Shown here one piece after another: positions 28,988-40,968 of a stretch of 64,000 bases of DNA. Source of the DNA: Purshia tridentata. Its lineage: Eukaryota; Streptophyta; Magnoliopsida; Rosales; Rosaceae. The first letter of the stretch is position 1, and each line of letters starts with the position of its first letter. The stretch covers positions 91,064 to 155,063 of the forward strand of contig QANT01002684.1 in NCBI GenBank assembly GCA_003254885.1, written 5' to 3'. A program made the position numbers and the translations under genes. The notes below the pieces were generated by a model, which worked only from the letters and a program-made list of their open reading frames with translations, was not told the DNA's origin and did no database searches.

Positions 28988-30203
28988 ATGTCTCAGACCA
29001 ACTGGGAAGCTGATAAAATGTAAGTTTCTTTTGCAGATTGTTGGTTTTCTCTCGCTGTCTCAGTTCCATATCTGGGTTTCTGTTTTCTTCTCATTTTGTG
29101 GCCTCCTGTTGCTGTTTCCTGCTCGATTTGGGTTCTCGGTTTCTGGGTTTTGTTACTTTTGAAGCGTTTTGGATTCAAGTTTTGTTCTTTATCTTGTTTT
29201 CTCATGTTTTATAAGCTTATACCAGTTTCTATATTCTAGGGTTTTTCTTCCGATGGTTTTGAATTTAGAAAATTGTTAATTTTGGTGCCTGTTTTGCTTC
29301 ACTTCTTACTCTAAAATTTGGGTTTTTGGTATTTCTGAACTGAGTCTTGTATAATTACGTCACTTCTGTTCACAAGGCTCTCTGTGATTTATATTCTTCA
29401 CTGTAACATTTGGGTTTTTTTGTACCCAGAATATTGTCTTTAACTGTTATTCTATGTTAAGTTCGATTTTTTTCTCTTCTAATCAACGTGACTGACAACA
29501 TCTGTTTCTGCAATGTTAACTTATAGGTTAGATGTGTATATCCATGATTATTTAGTGAAGAGAGACTTAAAAGCTTCCGCTCAAGCTTTCCAAGCTGAAG
29601 GAAAAGTATCCTCTGATCCTGTTGGTAAGCATATTCAGAGATTATGAAATAAGGAGTAGAAAGACCTTTGAGTGATGGAATTTATCTTTTATGAATATTC
29701 TTGGGAAATGTGTTTACAGCTATTGATGCACCGGGAGGTTTTCTATTTGAATGGTGGTCGGTTTTCTGGGATATATTTATTGCTAGGACTAATGAGAAGC
29801 ATTCAGAGGTTGCTGCGTCCTACATTGAGGTTAGTTTGAGATTGTTTTATTGCCTATTACTTTGATATATTACTGTAGGCCATATGTAAGTAACAATGAG
29901 AGTTCTTAAGAGAGAAAGAAAGCTTGATTTTTGTGTATTTGATAGTTCCTATATGGATAGTGGAATGAAAATCAGAAGATTTATGAGGGTATTCCTTATA
30001 GTTATGAACAAATGTGGTGCCTATTGGAAGCTCATGACATGTTGTGAATGCAGACCCAGTTGCTTAAAGCAAAGGAGCAGCAGCAGCAACAACAACAGCA
30101 ACAACAGCAGCAGCAATCCCAGCAACCCCAACACTCACAACAACAGCAGCAACAACAACAGCACATGCAAATGCAGCAGCTCATGTTGCAAAGGCATGCT
30201 CAG

Positions 30204-30256
<53 letters not shown>

Positions 30257-33200
30257 GCAACAGCAGCAGCAGCCACAGCAGCAACAGCAACCGCCACAGC
30301 CACAGCAGAGAAGAGATGGGGCCCATCTCCTAAATGGAACTTCAAATGGGCTTGTTGGAAATGATCCTCTCATGCGACAAAATCCCGGAACAGCAAATGT
30401 TCTGGCTAGAAAGATGTATGAGGAAGGATTAAAACTTCCTCTTCAGAGAGATTCTTTGGATGATGCATCTATGAAGGTAGGTGAATTATCCTTATTTTTT
30501 GAATAGAATGACTTAACAGTTTTCTGACCATGTTAGGAACAATCTACAGCAAAGATTTGGTGAGAATGTAGGCCAGCTTTTGGATCAAAATCATGCTTCA
30601 ATATTAAAGTCAGCTGCAACTGGCCAGCCTTCAGGGTGATTTTCTCTAAGATTTGAACTCTTTCCCCTGTTCTTTATTTACTTATTGAGCCTATGGGTAT
30701 GGTGTGAAATGATATTGTTTGTGCTTAGCATTTATTTTCTATTTCACTAAATGCTCATAAAAAGTTTCATATATTTTATCTTAAATTTTGGATAGCTCCC
30801 TGATTGTACTTATAGAATTTACAGCAAAGTGTGACCTTCATTTTTCATGGAAAACTATAAGACGTTGTTTCATATTCAAGTTGTTCCTATGTAACTGCTC
30901 ATTGATTCAGGGTTTTAGATCTGCCAGCTGTTACTTAATCCTGTTATCAACATTAAATCTAAACACAGTGAACTCCTTATTTTCAGGCAAGTTTTGCATG
31001 GTACAGCTGGTGGGATGACTCAACAAGTCCAAGCTCGAAATCAGCAATTGCCAGGGTCTACACCGGTATGCTCCTTTTTATTAGTTGTCATCTCATTATT
31101 TGTTTTCTAATACTTTCTTCTGTTCTGACTCGTGTATGGAATCAGGACATAAAGACTGAAATTAATCCAGTATTGAATCCCAGAGCTGGATGTCCTGAGG
31201 GATCATTGATAGGAATTCCTGGTATATGTCCTTTTCTTTTGGAATATGATTAGCACATAATGATCCACTATGCTTTTTAGTTTATGCTATCTTTATATTG
31301 GAAACTGGGAATCCTAAAGATAATTTGGGAATTAGTATCTGCAAGGAGCTTAATTGAAAAATAAATTATTTGTGAAGATTTTTTTAGGTATTGCATAAAG
31401 ATGATTGTAGCTGACATGTAAGGTTCTTTGTTCCAGGATCTAATCAGGGTGGTAACAATTTGACATTAAAAGGATGGCCCCTCACGGTAAGTTTTAATGG
31501 CTGGATAAGTTTTTAGTTTCATAGCCTTTGTTAGAAAAATTGTAATGTCTCTTTGGATCTTTTTTTGGTTTCTGGTCCTGTATTAACACAATGATAACAT
31601 ACGTGTTGAATGCATCAAACTGATGCTCTCTTCTAAATTTGAAAACTATATTGATCATTTGATATCCATCTCTGAAGTTCAGAATCGCAAAGTGACTGAT
31701 GTTCTTGTCTAAAGTTGAAATCCTTATTCCTCGTTTTATATGCATCTTTGAAGCTTAGATTCTCATTTATTAATACTGTTAAGTTTAAATCTTTTGCTCC
31801 TTGTTAGGGCCTGGATCAGCTTCGCTCTGGGCTTCTTCAGCCACAGAAACCTTTTATACAAGCTCCCCAACCATATCATCAGCTTCAGATGTTGACTCCA
31901 CAACACCAGCAACTTATGCTTGCCCAGCAAAATTTGACATCGCCATCTGCCGGTGATGATAGTAGAAGGCTAAGAATGCTATTGAATAATAATAATCGAA
32001 ATATGGGTCTTGGGAAGGATGGCCTTTCAAATTCGGTTGGTGATGTGGTTCCGAATGTAGGATCACCACTTCAAGCTGCTGGCTCTATGTTGCCTCGTGG
32101 AGATACAGATATGCTGATTAAGGTGCTCTAATCTCTGTCATTTCTTCTGCTTGTAGTTGTTATAGTGGAGGTGTTTCCCCCCTCTGTGCTTCTACATGTT
32201 ATCAAACAATTCATGCTCTTTTGGCTTCTGAGAGTCTGTTTATTTGTAGTTAAAAATGGCTCAACTACAGCATCAACAAAACAGTAATCCACAACAGCAG
32301 CAGCAGCCACAGCTTCAGCAGCATGCTCTTTCTGGTCAGCAGTCACAGAGTTCAAATCATAATCCTCATCAGCAAGATAAAATGGGGGGTGCTGGCAGCA
32401 TCACTATGGATGGTAGCATGTCGAACTCTTTCCGAGGAAATGATCAGGTCCGTCCTTTTGTGGTTATTTTTATGCACTTTTCTTGGTTAATGCGTGATCC
32501 TACTTATGACAAAACCTCCCTCACCCCATACTTAATGAGTTTTTTCTTTTTTCTTTTTTTTTCTTTTTTTTTGGGGGGTGTGGGAGGGAGGGGGAAGTGT
32601 TGCTGCTAACCTTAATTTATATTTTGTAGTGAAGGTTCCTAACATAGCTTTTTCAATGCGTTTTAAGGTTTCAAAAAACCAGACTGGGAGAAAGAGGAAG
32701 CAGCCAGTTTCATCTTCAGGTCCTGCGAATAGCACAGGAACAGCAAACACAGCTGGACCTTCCCCAAGTTCAGCCCCTTCAACCCCCTCGACTCACACAC
32801 CTGGAGATGTAATCTCAATGCCTGCCTTGCCCCATAGTGGTAGCTCCTCCAAGCCAATGATGATGTTTGGCGCAGATGGTACTGGTACTCTTACATCACC
32901 ATCAAATCAGTTGGTGAGTGACTGCTTCATCTTCTTGTTTAAGAAAGAATTGGAAATTCCTTGCATGTATTCTCATTGGAATTCCATTTTGGCAGTGGGA
33001 TGATAAAGATCTTGAATTGCAGGCTGATATGGATCGATTTGTAGAGGATGGATCTCTTGACGATAATGTCGAGTCTTTTTTATCTCATGATGATGCAGAC
33101 CCTAGAGATGCTGTTGGTCGATGTATGGATGTCAGCAAAGGTGCTGTAGATGCCATTTTAATGAAAGAATACTCTGTTAGATATTCCTTAATGTAGTATG

Positions 33201-36030
33201 CACCAGACAGTTTTCTTGACTGTGATGCAATTATTTTTTCGTTTCTAATTTGTATTTGACTTTAGGGTTCACCTTTACCGAAGTAAACTCTGTTAGAGCA
33301 AGTGCAAGCAAGGTTACTAGTTGTCACTTCTCATCGGATGGAAAATTTATTGCTAGTGGTGGCCATGATAAAAAGGTAAGTGAATGAATGTCTAATTTGC
33401 TAAGAACTGATGTGGGGAGTATTCAGTGTTGCTACATTTTGACTAATTGATTCTTATGGAACATAAATGCTTAATTTTTTGTTTAATTTTCTTCCCAAAA
33501 GTAGTAAGTTCTATTTTTCTTGGTGCTCCTTTAACTTATGTAGAGTCTGCTTGATATATGTATGATGCAGGCTGTATTGTGGTCCACTGATACTTTAAAG
33601 ATAAAAACTATGCTCGAAGAACATTCAGCTTTGATAACTGATGTTCGTTTCAGTCCGAGCATGCCACGTCTTGCTACATCTTCATTTGACAAAACTGTCA
33701 GGGTCTGGGATGCTGACAATGTTAGTGGAAAATTCTTCTGTCCTACCCTCATATTGTGCTTAGCTTATACTTTACAGATAACATTTTGTTTCTGAATTTG
33801 AAGACTTGGTTTGAGTAATCAAACTAAGTATACTTGCCTGAAACATAGGATTTTTATATCAATTCCTGTTGAAAATCTCCATTACCCGTGATATTTCCTG
33901 TAATCTTGCCATTATCAGTTTATCTGCATGCTGAGATAATCCTTTTAAAGTTTCATGGCTCAGGTGCTGAAGTAATATCTTTTTGTATCTTTTCACTATG
34001 ACATGTAATGAATGTGTTGTAAGAAAACTTAATGATGTTGTAAATCTGCAGCCTGGTTATTCACTTCGTACCTTTATGGGACATTCTGCCACTGTTGAGT
34101 CTTTAGATTTCCACCCAAAGAAAGATGACCTTATCTGTTCTTGTGATTCCGATGGTGAGATACGCTACTGGAGTATTAACAATGGCAGCTGCGCAAGAGT
34201 GTTCAAGGTAAGAATTATGTATATTGGGGCACAGAAGTTGAGTGGGATGGGGTAGTGCTGGTTCTCAGATTTTTCAAAGTTTGGTAAGTTCTAATATGTT
34301 GGAACGTATTAGGGTGGTACGGCACAGGTGAGATTTCAACCCCGTCTTGGAAGATATCTTGCTGCAGTAGCAGAAAATGTTGTATCTATACTTGATGTGG
34401 AGACACAGGCTTGCCGGCATTCATTACAGGTCTGTTTAACATTTTGTTTCATCATTGTGAGTTAAATTGATTTAATTGATCATGTAATGCTATGTTGTAA
34501 CATATAATTCTTTCTTGAGTTCTCTCTTCTCAAAAAAAATTCTTTCTTGAGTTCTCCTGCAACAATGATCCCATTTCCAAGAAAACACATGGGATCCTGC
34601 TTGAGTACTGCAACCATTATTATAGCCTCATTACAAGTTCCTGTATGTTTGAGATGCTTCTTTCACTGGGAAACAGTGATGCTTGGAGGATTAAATACTT
34701 CAGTAACTTTGTTCTAGCATATGTATCTGTTGTATTTAAAACTGATAGTTGTGGTTTGATGTTCCTCCGCACATTCTTGAACAATTTCCTCCTGGTATCA
34801 TAAAATTTTCATGTATGTTCTCAACTATATTACTTGGAATGTGGGTTTGAATGTAGGGGCATACTAAGTCTATCCATTCTGTGTGCTGGGATCCAACTGG
34901 TGAGTTCCTTGCATCTGTCAGTGAGGACTCTGTCAGAGTTTGGACGCTCGGATCAGGAAGTGAAGGGGAATGTGTTCATGAGTTGAGCTGTAATGGCAAT
35001 AAATTCCAATCATGTGTTTTCCATCCTACGTATACTTCACTGCTGGTCATTGGCTGTTATCAGGCAAGTCAATTTTGCATTATTGTGCAGAATTCTTTTT
35101 GTTTATGTATTTTTGGTTCCATTTTTAGTTAAGAGTGATAAAATTTATTGGTTTACCACTATTCACTTAAGTTAGGAAGTGGGCCTCTCTCCCAATATAG
35201 AGCCCAGCATGTGGAATCCAATTTACTTCGGGTGGTTGTAATTTCATGGATTTGAACTTTCAATCTATTGCTCTTGTGCCATGATAAAATTTGTTTGATT
35301 CAACACAATTCCAAAAATATAAGCTTTTAGGATATGGGCCAACAATTAGTTTCTATTCTTACAGAGACGCAATGGCTTATGAAACCTGGTTCTTGCAATA
35401 GTTTTTAATGGTCAATTTTCACATAGCTTGCTTGGATTTGACATTGTCTATAAGTTGCATGAGGTGGCGTACAGTTTATAAAGGAGATTTCTCCCAAGCC
35501 AGAATGTTAAGATATGATTTGCATTTGAGTTTTAGAAACTAACCATTTTTGGACCCCTCAGAAAATTATGTGAATATTAGGGTTGCTTTACCATATTTCT
35601 TGGATTTTGGGTGCCCTGGGTGGTATCAAATTGTGAGCATGTTTGGAAAAGTTTTCATTATTGCTTTTTCCTGTATGTTTTAAGTCTTGCTTCTATTTTT
35701 TGTTTTTGTTTTCCTGTTTGGATTTTTAAAAATTATTATATGGCTGGGGAGGGGGAAATGACCCTTGTGGGTTTGGTTCCCATTCTTTACGGATTTAGCT
35801 TCACTGCCAGAAATTGATCCTTTACTGATGGTTATTTTGCTTCCTGGGTTTCATATTTGATTTTAATCTGGGGACAATAACTGCAGTCTTTGGAGCTATG
35901 GAACATGACAGAAAACAAGACAATGACTCTGTCAGCACATGATGGTCTTATTGCTGCTTTGGCTGTGTCAACTGTTACGGGTTTGGTTGCTTCGGCTAGT
36001 CATGATAAGTTTGTCAAGCTCTGGAAGTGA
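28988..36030 (+). CDS. LUG: LEUNIG transcriptional co-repressor (LisH, Q-rich, WD40)
   Basis: Nuclear Groucho/Tup1-type co-repressor. In Arabidopsis LUG works with SEUSS to repress AGAMOUS in outer floral whorls and acts in leaf and meristem patterning. Eighteen coding exons: 28988-29019, 29527-29624, 29720-29829, 30054-30476, 30550-30635, 30987-31065, 31146-31221, 31437-31486, 31808-32122, 32250-32447, 32668-32913, 32996-33140, 33266-33375, 33571-33720, 34052-34207, 34313-34429, 34857-35063 and 35887-36030. They sum to 2742 bases, 913 residues; Arabidopsis LUG is about 931. The LUFS/LisH domain is at about 8-88 ([17 protein letters not shown]), followed by a glutamine-rich stretch, a basic [11 protein letters not shown] segment that may be a nuclear signal, and WD40 repeats from about 620 to the end ([28 protein letters not shown]). 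The last intron (35064-35886) starts with GC, not GT. Near-complete match to the LUG family; LUG rather than LUH on the N-terminus and linker. Confidence 0.96.
30082..30305 (+). repeat. CAG/CAA tract coding polyglutamine in LUG
   Basis: Mixed CAG and CAA codons give a first block of 13 Q, a second of 8 Q, and a third of about 24 uninterrupted Q, then Q/P mixtures. Q-rich spacers are normal in LUG, but the long pure block is prone to length change. On the minus strand it yields a spurious poly-leucine ORF. Confidence 0.92.
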
Positions 36031-36930
36031 AATGATTGTTACTCTGATTAACTTTGCACTTCTCCAAATAGGATTAGGTTTGTACTGGTCTTGGTCCAAT
36101 GCTCGTAGTTTGTATTTTGGTTGCTCGATTGATCATTGCCTTTTTGCTTTTTCGGATCTTGAACTTCGGCTCCATATGACCCCCGAAACTGACCTTGTAA
36201 TATTAATGTTGTTGTTGTTGTATTATGCATGTTGTTGTAATAGTGAACTTGGAGATGTATGCTCATCCTTCATGGACCTCTTGTAAGTTGTAATGCTTCA
36301 AACAGTTCTATAGAAATTTTATGCTTCCATTCTCATTGGGTTTCATATTGCTTTTCATTGCTGCATAAAAACCAATCAAATCAAAGACAACTACTGAAGA
36401 AATCTGAAAACGAGGAAAAAAAAGGGAATTTTATGTTTAACACTGAAGTTCTATTAGAGTGGCAGAACATGAGGTTTGCTGGGTTTGGAAACTGTTCAAT
36501 GGACGACATTCAATTCTTGCCATTGATCAATGTTTCTTCTAATACATGCTGCTTATTGCTTCTAATAGTGAACAGTGAAGAATGGTGGGTGTATTCTTTT
36601 TGTTTTCTGAAAATTAATAATGACTACCATCTTTGGTTTTTATCAAACGATTTCGGAAGAATGCGGATTCGCGATCAGGGCTTCGGGTTTAGTATTTACC
36701 ACTGGAGTTACAAGCTCCATAAGTCTACTGTCTTTGTGGTTTAATTTGAATGATTCCAATTGATGAGTAGTTTGGATGCCACTAGTCTATGAAAATTAGA
36801 ACATGTTTGGCAGCGAATCATCTGTTCTGAATTTTCTAGCTCACATGCTTGTGTAAGGTGATAGATATGTGTGGTTATATACTTTTCTAGTTAACATCGT
36901 ATTATGTAATCACTGTGTTCTTGTTATTTT
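36031..36930 (+). other. LUG 3' UTR and downstream flank
   Basis: The first part is repeated after each LUG fragment in the dioxygenase array (38.6-38.84 and 46.56-46.77 kb), which marks it as part of the duplicated unit. No other gene is seen; the ORFs at 35939-36744 are UTR and flank shadows. Confidence 0.65.
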
Positions 36931-36980
36931 CCGACAAGTATATCATTGTCACTTCAACAAGTGTGTAATATAAATAAGAT
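36931..36980 (+). promoter_or_regulatory. AOP promoter block, copy 1 (altered)
   Basis: It shares TATATCATTGTCACTTCAA and a following AATATAAATAAG with the promoters of the downstream dioxygenase copies. Here the TATA-like motif differs (AATATAAATA instead of AATATAAGT) and the distance to the ATG is about 220 bases, versus about 60-80 in copies 2 and 3. Confidence 0.45.
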
Positions 36981-37194
36981 GAATGATATCCATCTTTTTC
37001 ATCTACTTTACTGGATTTCCGATTTTAATTTATTTTTTGTAGATATAATCTTCATATTTAGATAGAGAAGGTGAATAGAATTCCTCAATAAATAAAACCA
37101 TCTTACATAGAAGCAATTCATCAGAAACACAAACGAAGTGTCAAAGACTTAAAAGTCGTGATACAGTATTAATCTTAATACATTCATCGGAAAA

Positions 37195-38513
37195 TGGGTT
37201 CTGAACTGATTTGCAATATCAGATTCCGACCATAGAGTTCTTCGTCAATTCATGGGAAGTGGAGAGAGGAACTGAGGGGTGGCTCGGTTTTTGCAAGAGG
37301 GTCCGAGAGTCTTGCGAAAATTATGGTTGCTTTGAAATAGTGTATGATAAAATACCCTTGCAGTTAAGAGCAGAGACTTTCTCAGTGATAAGGCAACTTT
37401 TCAGCCTGCCACTGGGGACAAAGCAGAAGAATTTGAATCCAAAGCCTTACCACGGTTACTTTGGAGGATATGCCAAAATTCCCTTGTATGAGAGCTTTGG
37501 CCTTGAAGATGCCTCCAACTATGACTCCCTCAGAAACTTCACCGAACTAATGTGGCCTAATAATAATGGTCATGACCAGTTTTGGTACTTAATTTCATTG
37601 ATTTATCTCTTTTTTTGTTGTAACGGGTCCTAAGAAGTTTTTTTTATATATATATGCCAGAGTAAGAAACTAGCTAGCTTTGTTTTTTAGAGTATTCAAA
37701 AAAAAAAAAAGGCTAGCTAGCTTTGGCATTGCAAGCAAGCACTATTACTTTGAGCCTATGTTCAACATATATAAAAACGGTTTTATATTGTTCTGTTCCT
37801 ACAGCCACACTGTAATTACTATGATGAAGCAACTGGATGAGCTGAAGGATATGATTGGGATGATGATCCTTGATAGTTATGGTTTGGGTGAGAAACCCGA
37901 TTCGTTCATGGCATGTAAGACACTGCTACGGATAATGAAATACAGTGCAACCCCATCTGGGGAGTACATGCAGGGGCTCCAACCTCATACTGACAAGCTA
38001 TTGAGCACAATCCTTTGTGATGATCAAGTTTCAGGGATTGAAGTTGAAACCAAGGATGGAGAATGGGCCAAGATCTCTCTCTCTCCTAGCTTCTTCATCT
38101 TTTTTGTTGGAGATCCTCTTATGGTAAACTTTCATATTAGTTTCTTTGTAACCGTAATAGCTTATAAGTAAACATATCTGCATACAATCAGAACATGTTA
38201 ACAATCATTAATATATGATGACTTATGGTGCGCGGACATTAACTTGTAGGCATGGAGTAATGGCAGAATGCATGCTGTGAAGCATCGAGTGATGATGCGT
38301 GGAGAAAAAGAAAGGCATTCATTAGGAGCATTTGCAGTTCCAATAGAGGGTACAATCATCAAGGCACCAAAGGAGCTTATAGATGAAGAACATCCCCAAA
38401 TATTCAAAGACTTCGACTGCATGGATTTTAGTAGGTTTTCCTATTCAGAGGAAGGAAGGGCTATAGACTCTGCAATTCAAGTTTTCGTATTTGCAGCTGG
38501 AAATAGCACTTGA
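37195..38513 (+). pseudogene. AOP-type 2-oxoglutarate dioxygenase, copy 1, start broken
   Basis: Copies 2-4 begin ATGGGTTC..., and an equivalent ATG exists here at 37195. A net 5-base length difference before 37240 throws it out of frame, and that reading stops at TAG 37234-37236. The dioxygenase frame is open only from about 37205, after a TGA at 37202-37204, and has no ATG before about residue 115. The rest is intact: exon 1 to 37584, exon 2 37805-38123, exon 3 38250-38513. It keeps HTD, HRV and RHS, the Fe(II) and 2-oxoglutarate ligands. So it is a recent pseudogene, or it uses a non-AUG start or an unseen 5' exon. The bases before ATTCCGACC (ending ATATCAG) could act as a splice acceptor, but I see no suitable donor. 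Stop TGA is at 38511-38513, joined directly to a LUG fragment. Confidence 0.62.
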
Positions 38514-38840
38514 GAACAAGACAATCACTCTACCAGCACATGAAGGACTTATTACTGCTTTGGCTTTGTGTTACAGGTTCGGTTGCTTCGGCTAGTCACT
38601 TGTAAAGCTCGATCTGGAAGTGAAATGATCTTTACTCTGATTAACTGCACTTGACAATATAGAATTAGGTTTCTACCAGTCTTGGTCCAATGCTTGTATA
38701 TTATGCCTTTTGGTTATACTAGATTAATCATTGTCTTTTACATTTGCTGTTTTTTTTGTACTATGCTTGTTACTATATATAACAGAAAACTTGGAGATCT
38801 ATGCTCATGCTTCTTGGACTTCAGATTGGTGCATAGGTCC
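38514..38840 (+). pseudogene. LEUNIG last-exon and 3' UTR fragment
   Basis: Starting within one or two bases of the copy-1 dioxygenase stop, the sequence follows LUG exon 18 from ACAAGACAAT onward (LUG 35917), through GGTTGCTTCGGCTAGTCA and the CTGGAAGTGAAATGAT stop region. It then follows the LUG 3' UTR to about 36270. Deletions and substitutions break the frame. It marks a duplication breakpoint between the dioxygenase stop codon and LUG exon 18. Confidence 0.88.
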
Positions 38841-39540
38841 TCTGCACCACAAATTTTGACTGTTTTTGAAAATGTTGTTAAAATTGCTAATCTTTGGAAA
38901 GATGGGATGATTTTTGTGTGTGCTAGTTTTGATAAAATCTAAAAAATAATATCCAATGGTCAACATAATCATGCCAATTTTTAAGTGGAGAGTGAAGATT
39001 GGAAAGGGTACGTGTAAGTTTCTTTGAAAATAATAATTAAGTCAATCATATTTGTGGCTACTATTTGAATTATTGCAATTGATTAATAGGCGCATGCCAA
39101 GCATATGTCACTAGTGATGTTAGTTGATGTTTTAACACTAGATAAAGTTCTAATATTTTTGGTAGCATATATATGGTTGTCTATACATGCTACAATTTTT
39201 AATTACTTGGATGGGTAAGGTGGTGGCTACATATAAGTGTCTAGTTAACATTGCATTATGTAAGCTTAGTGTGTTAACATCCTTAAAGCTGTGTGATGGC
39301 CTTATGTTCAAGCCCAAATAACATAAACGCAATAGTTTATATTTTAAGCTTCCATCACTCCCTATCAAGTTTAAATTAAGGAGAAATTAGAGTTTAGTCT
39401 TTCTAACATTTCTTATTTAGACTCTAGTTAGAATTTTTAAAATCACAAGGCTTTAGTCAGTAAATTATAAAATTAAAAGACAGAATGGACATCTCCTTAA
39501 ATTAAACACTAAGATGGCCTATGATTTGGTCAATTGTGTA
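38841..39540. other. Spacer upstream of dioxygenase copy 2
   Basis: From about 38870 it is duplicated upstream of copy 3 (41390-41820), including TCCAATGG, CAACATAATCATGCCAATTT and GTAGCATATATATGGTTG. No gene is seen. Confidence 0.65.
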
Positions 39541-39600
39541 TTTGGTTGTATATCATTGTCGCTTCAAGAATTATGCAATATAAGTTAAACTCTCTAACAA
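39541..39600 (+). promoter_or_regulatory. AOP promoter block, copy 2
   Basis: TATATCATTGTCGCTTCAAG, then a TATA-like ATGCAATATAAGTTAAAC about 70-80 bases before the ATG at 39649. The same block precedes copies 3 and 4. Confidence 0.5.
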
Positions 39601-39648
39601 TGAACCAATTCACCAGAAACACCAAGGAACTGCTAGAATTAAGAGAAA

Positions 39649-40968
39649 ATGGGTTCGGATTCTCAATCTCCGATTCCAGCCATAGAGTTGTCACTGAATT
39701 CGGTGGTGCGAGGAAGTGAGGAGTGGTACCGTTTGTGCAAGAAGGTTCAAGAGGCTTGTGAAGAATATGGTTGTTTTGAAGTAGTGTATGATAAGATACC
39801 TCTGCAGTTAAGAGCAGAGACCTTCTCACTGATAAGGCAACTTTTCAGCCTTCCAATGGAGACAAAGCAGAAGAATTCGAATCCAAAGCCTTACCATGGT
39901 TACTATGGACAGTTTGCCGGTTCTTCCTTGTATGAGAGCTTTGGCCTTGAAGATGCCTCCAACTATGAATCCCTTAGACGCTTCACAGAACTCATGTGGC
40001 CCAATGGTCATGACCAGTTTTGGTAATTATTTTATTGATCTTTAAATGGGTCCAGGCACTTTTATATATGTATGCCATATTATGTCCTTCATATGTGCAG
40101 AAAGTTTTTTATTTCCTTGTTCATTTTGTCTGTTTTCCAACAGCAACACTGTAGTTACTGTGATGAAGCAGCTGGATGAGCTGAAGGATATTATTGAAAT
40201 GATGATTCTTGATAGTTATGGCTTGGAAGAGAAATCGGATTCGATCATGGCATGTAAGGCACTGCTACGGATAATGAAATACAGTGCACCTCCATCTGGG
40301 GAGTACATGCAGGGTCTCCAGGCTCACACTGACAAAGGATTGAGCACAATCCTTTGTGATGATCAAATTTCAGGGCTTGAACTTCTAACTAAGGATGGGA
40401 AATGGGTCAAGTTGTCTATATCTCCTAGATCCTTCATCTTTTTTGTTGGAGACCCTCTCATGGTACACATTATAATTAACTACTTTATGACTGAAATAGA
40501 TGAGATACAAACATATATCTGAATAAAAATATCAGACCATGTGCTTGTGCAGCAAAACTGCAACTTGGTGGGCTAAGGCTTTGCTTTTGCTCTTAATATG
40601 TGACAAGTGACAATAAACCAAAACTTAAAAATTTGATTATCTAAACAATATATCACTACTGATATCTAATTATAGTGCATGGACACTGTGATCACATTGA
40701 CATTCAGGCATGGAGTAATGGCAGAATGCATCCCGTGAAGCATCGAGTGATGATGAGTGGAGAAAAAGAACGACATTCATTAGGAGCATTTGCGATTCCA
40801 ATAGAGGGTACCACCATTAAGCCACCAAAAGAGCTAGTTGATGAAGAACATCCCCAAATTCTTAAAGACTTTGACTACATGGATTTTACTAGGTTCTGCT
40901 TTACAGAGGAAGGACTGGCCATAGATCCGGCGATGCAAATTTTTGCATTTGCTGGAAATAGCACTTGA
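39649..40968 (+). CDS. AOP-type 2-oxoglutarate/Fe(II)-dependent dioxygenase, copy 2
   Basis: A soluble oxygenase of the DOXC class, related to Arabidopsis AOP1/2/3, which modify glucosinolate side chains. Outside Brassicales the substrate is unknown, so I assign none. Exons: 39649-40022, 40144-40462 and 40708-40968, giving 317 residues. The N-terminal DIOX_N half reads IPAIEL, EEYGCFEVVYD, LPMETKQK. The catalytic half has H186, D188 (HTD) and H243 as Fe ligands and R253-x-S255 for 2-oxoglutarate. Exon 1 ends within the Cys codon before NTVVTVMKQL. The start is the ATG in AAAATGGG. It is nearly identical to copy 3 (ATG to ATG 2278 bases). All catalytic residues are present. Confidence 0.92.

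Noticed and set aside
30135-30326. Minus-strand poly-leucine ORF
   Set aside because: It is the reverse reading of the LUG polyglutamine codons (CAG/CAA read as CTG/TTG).
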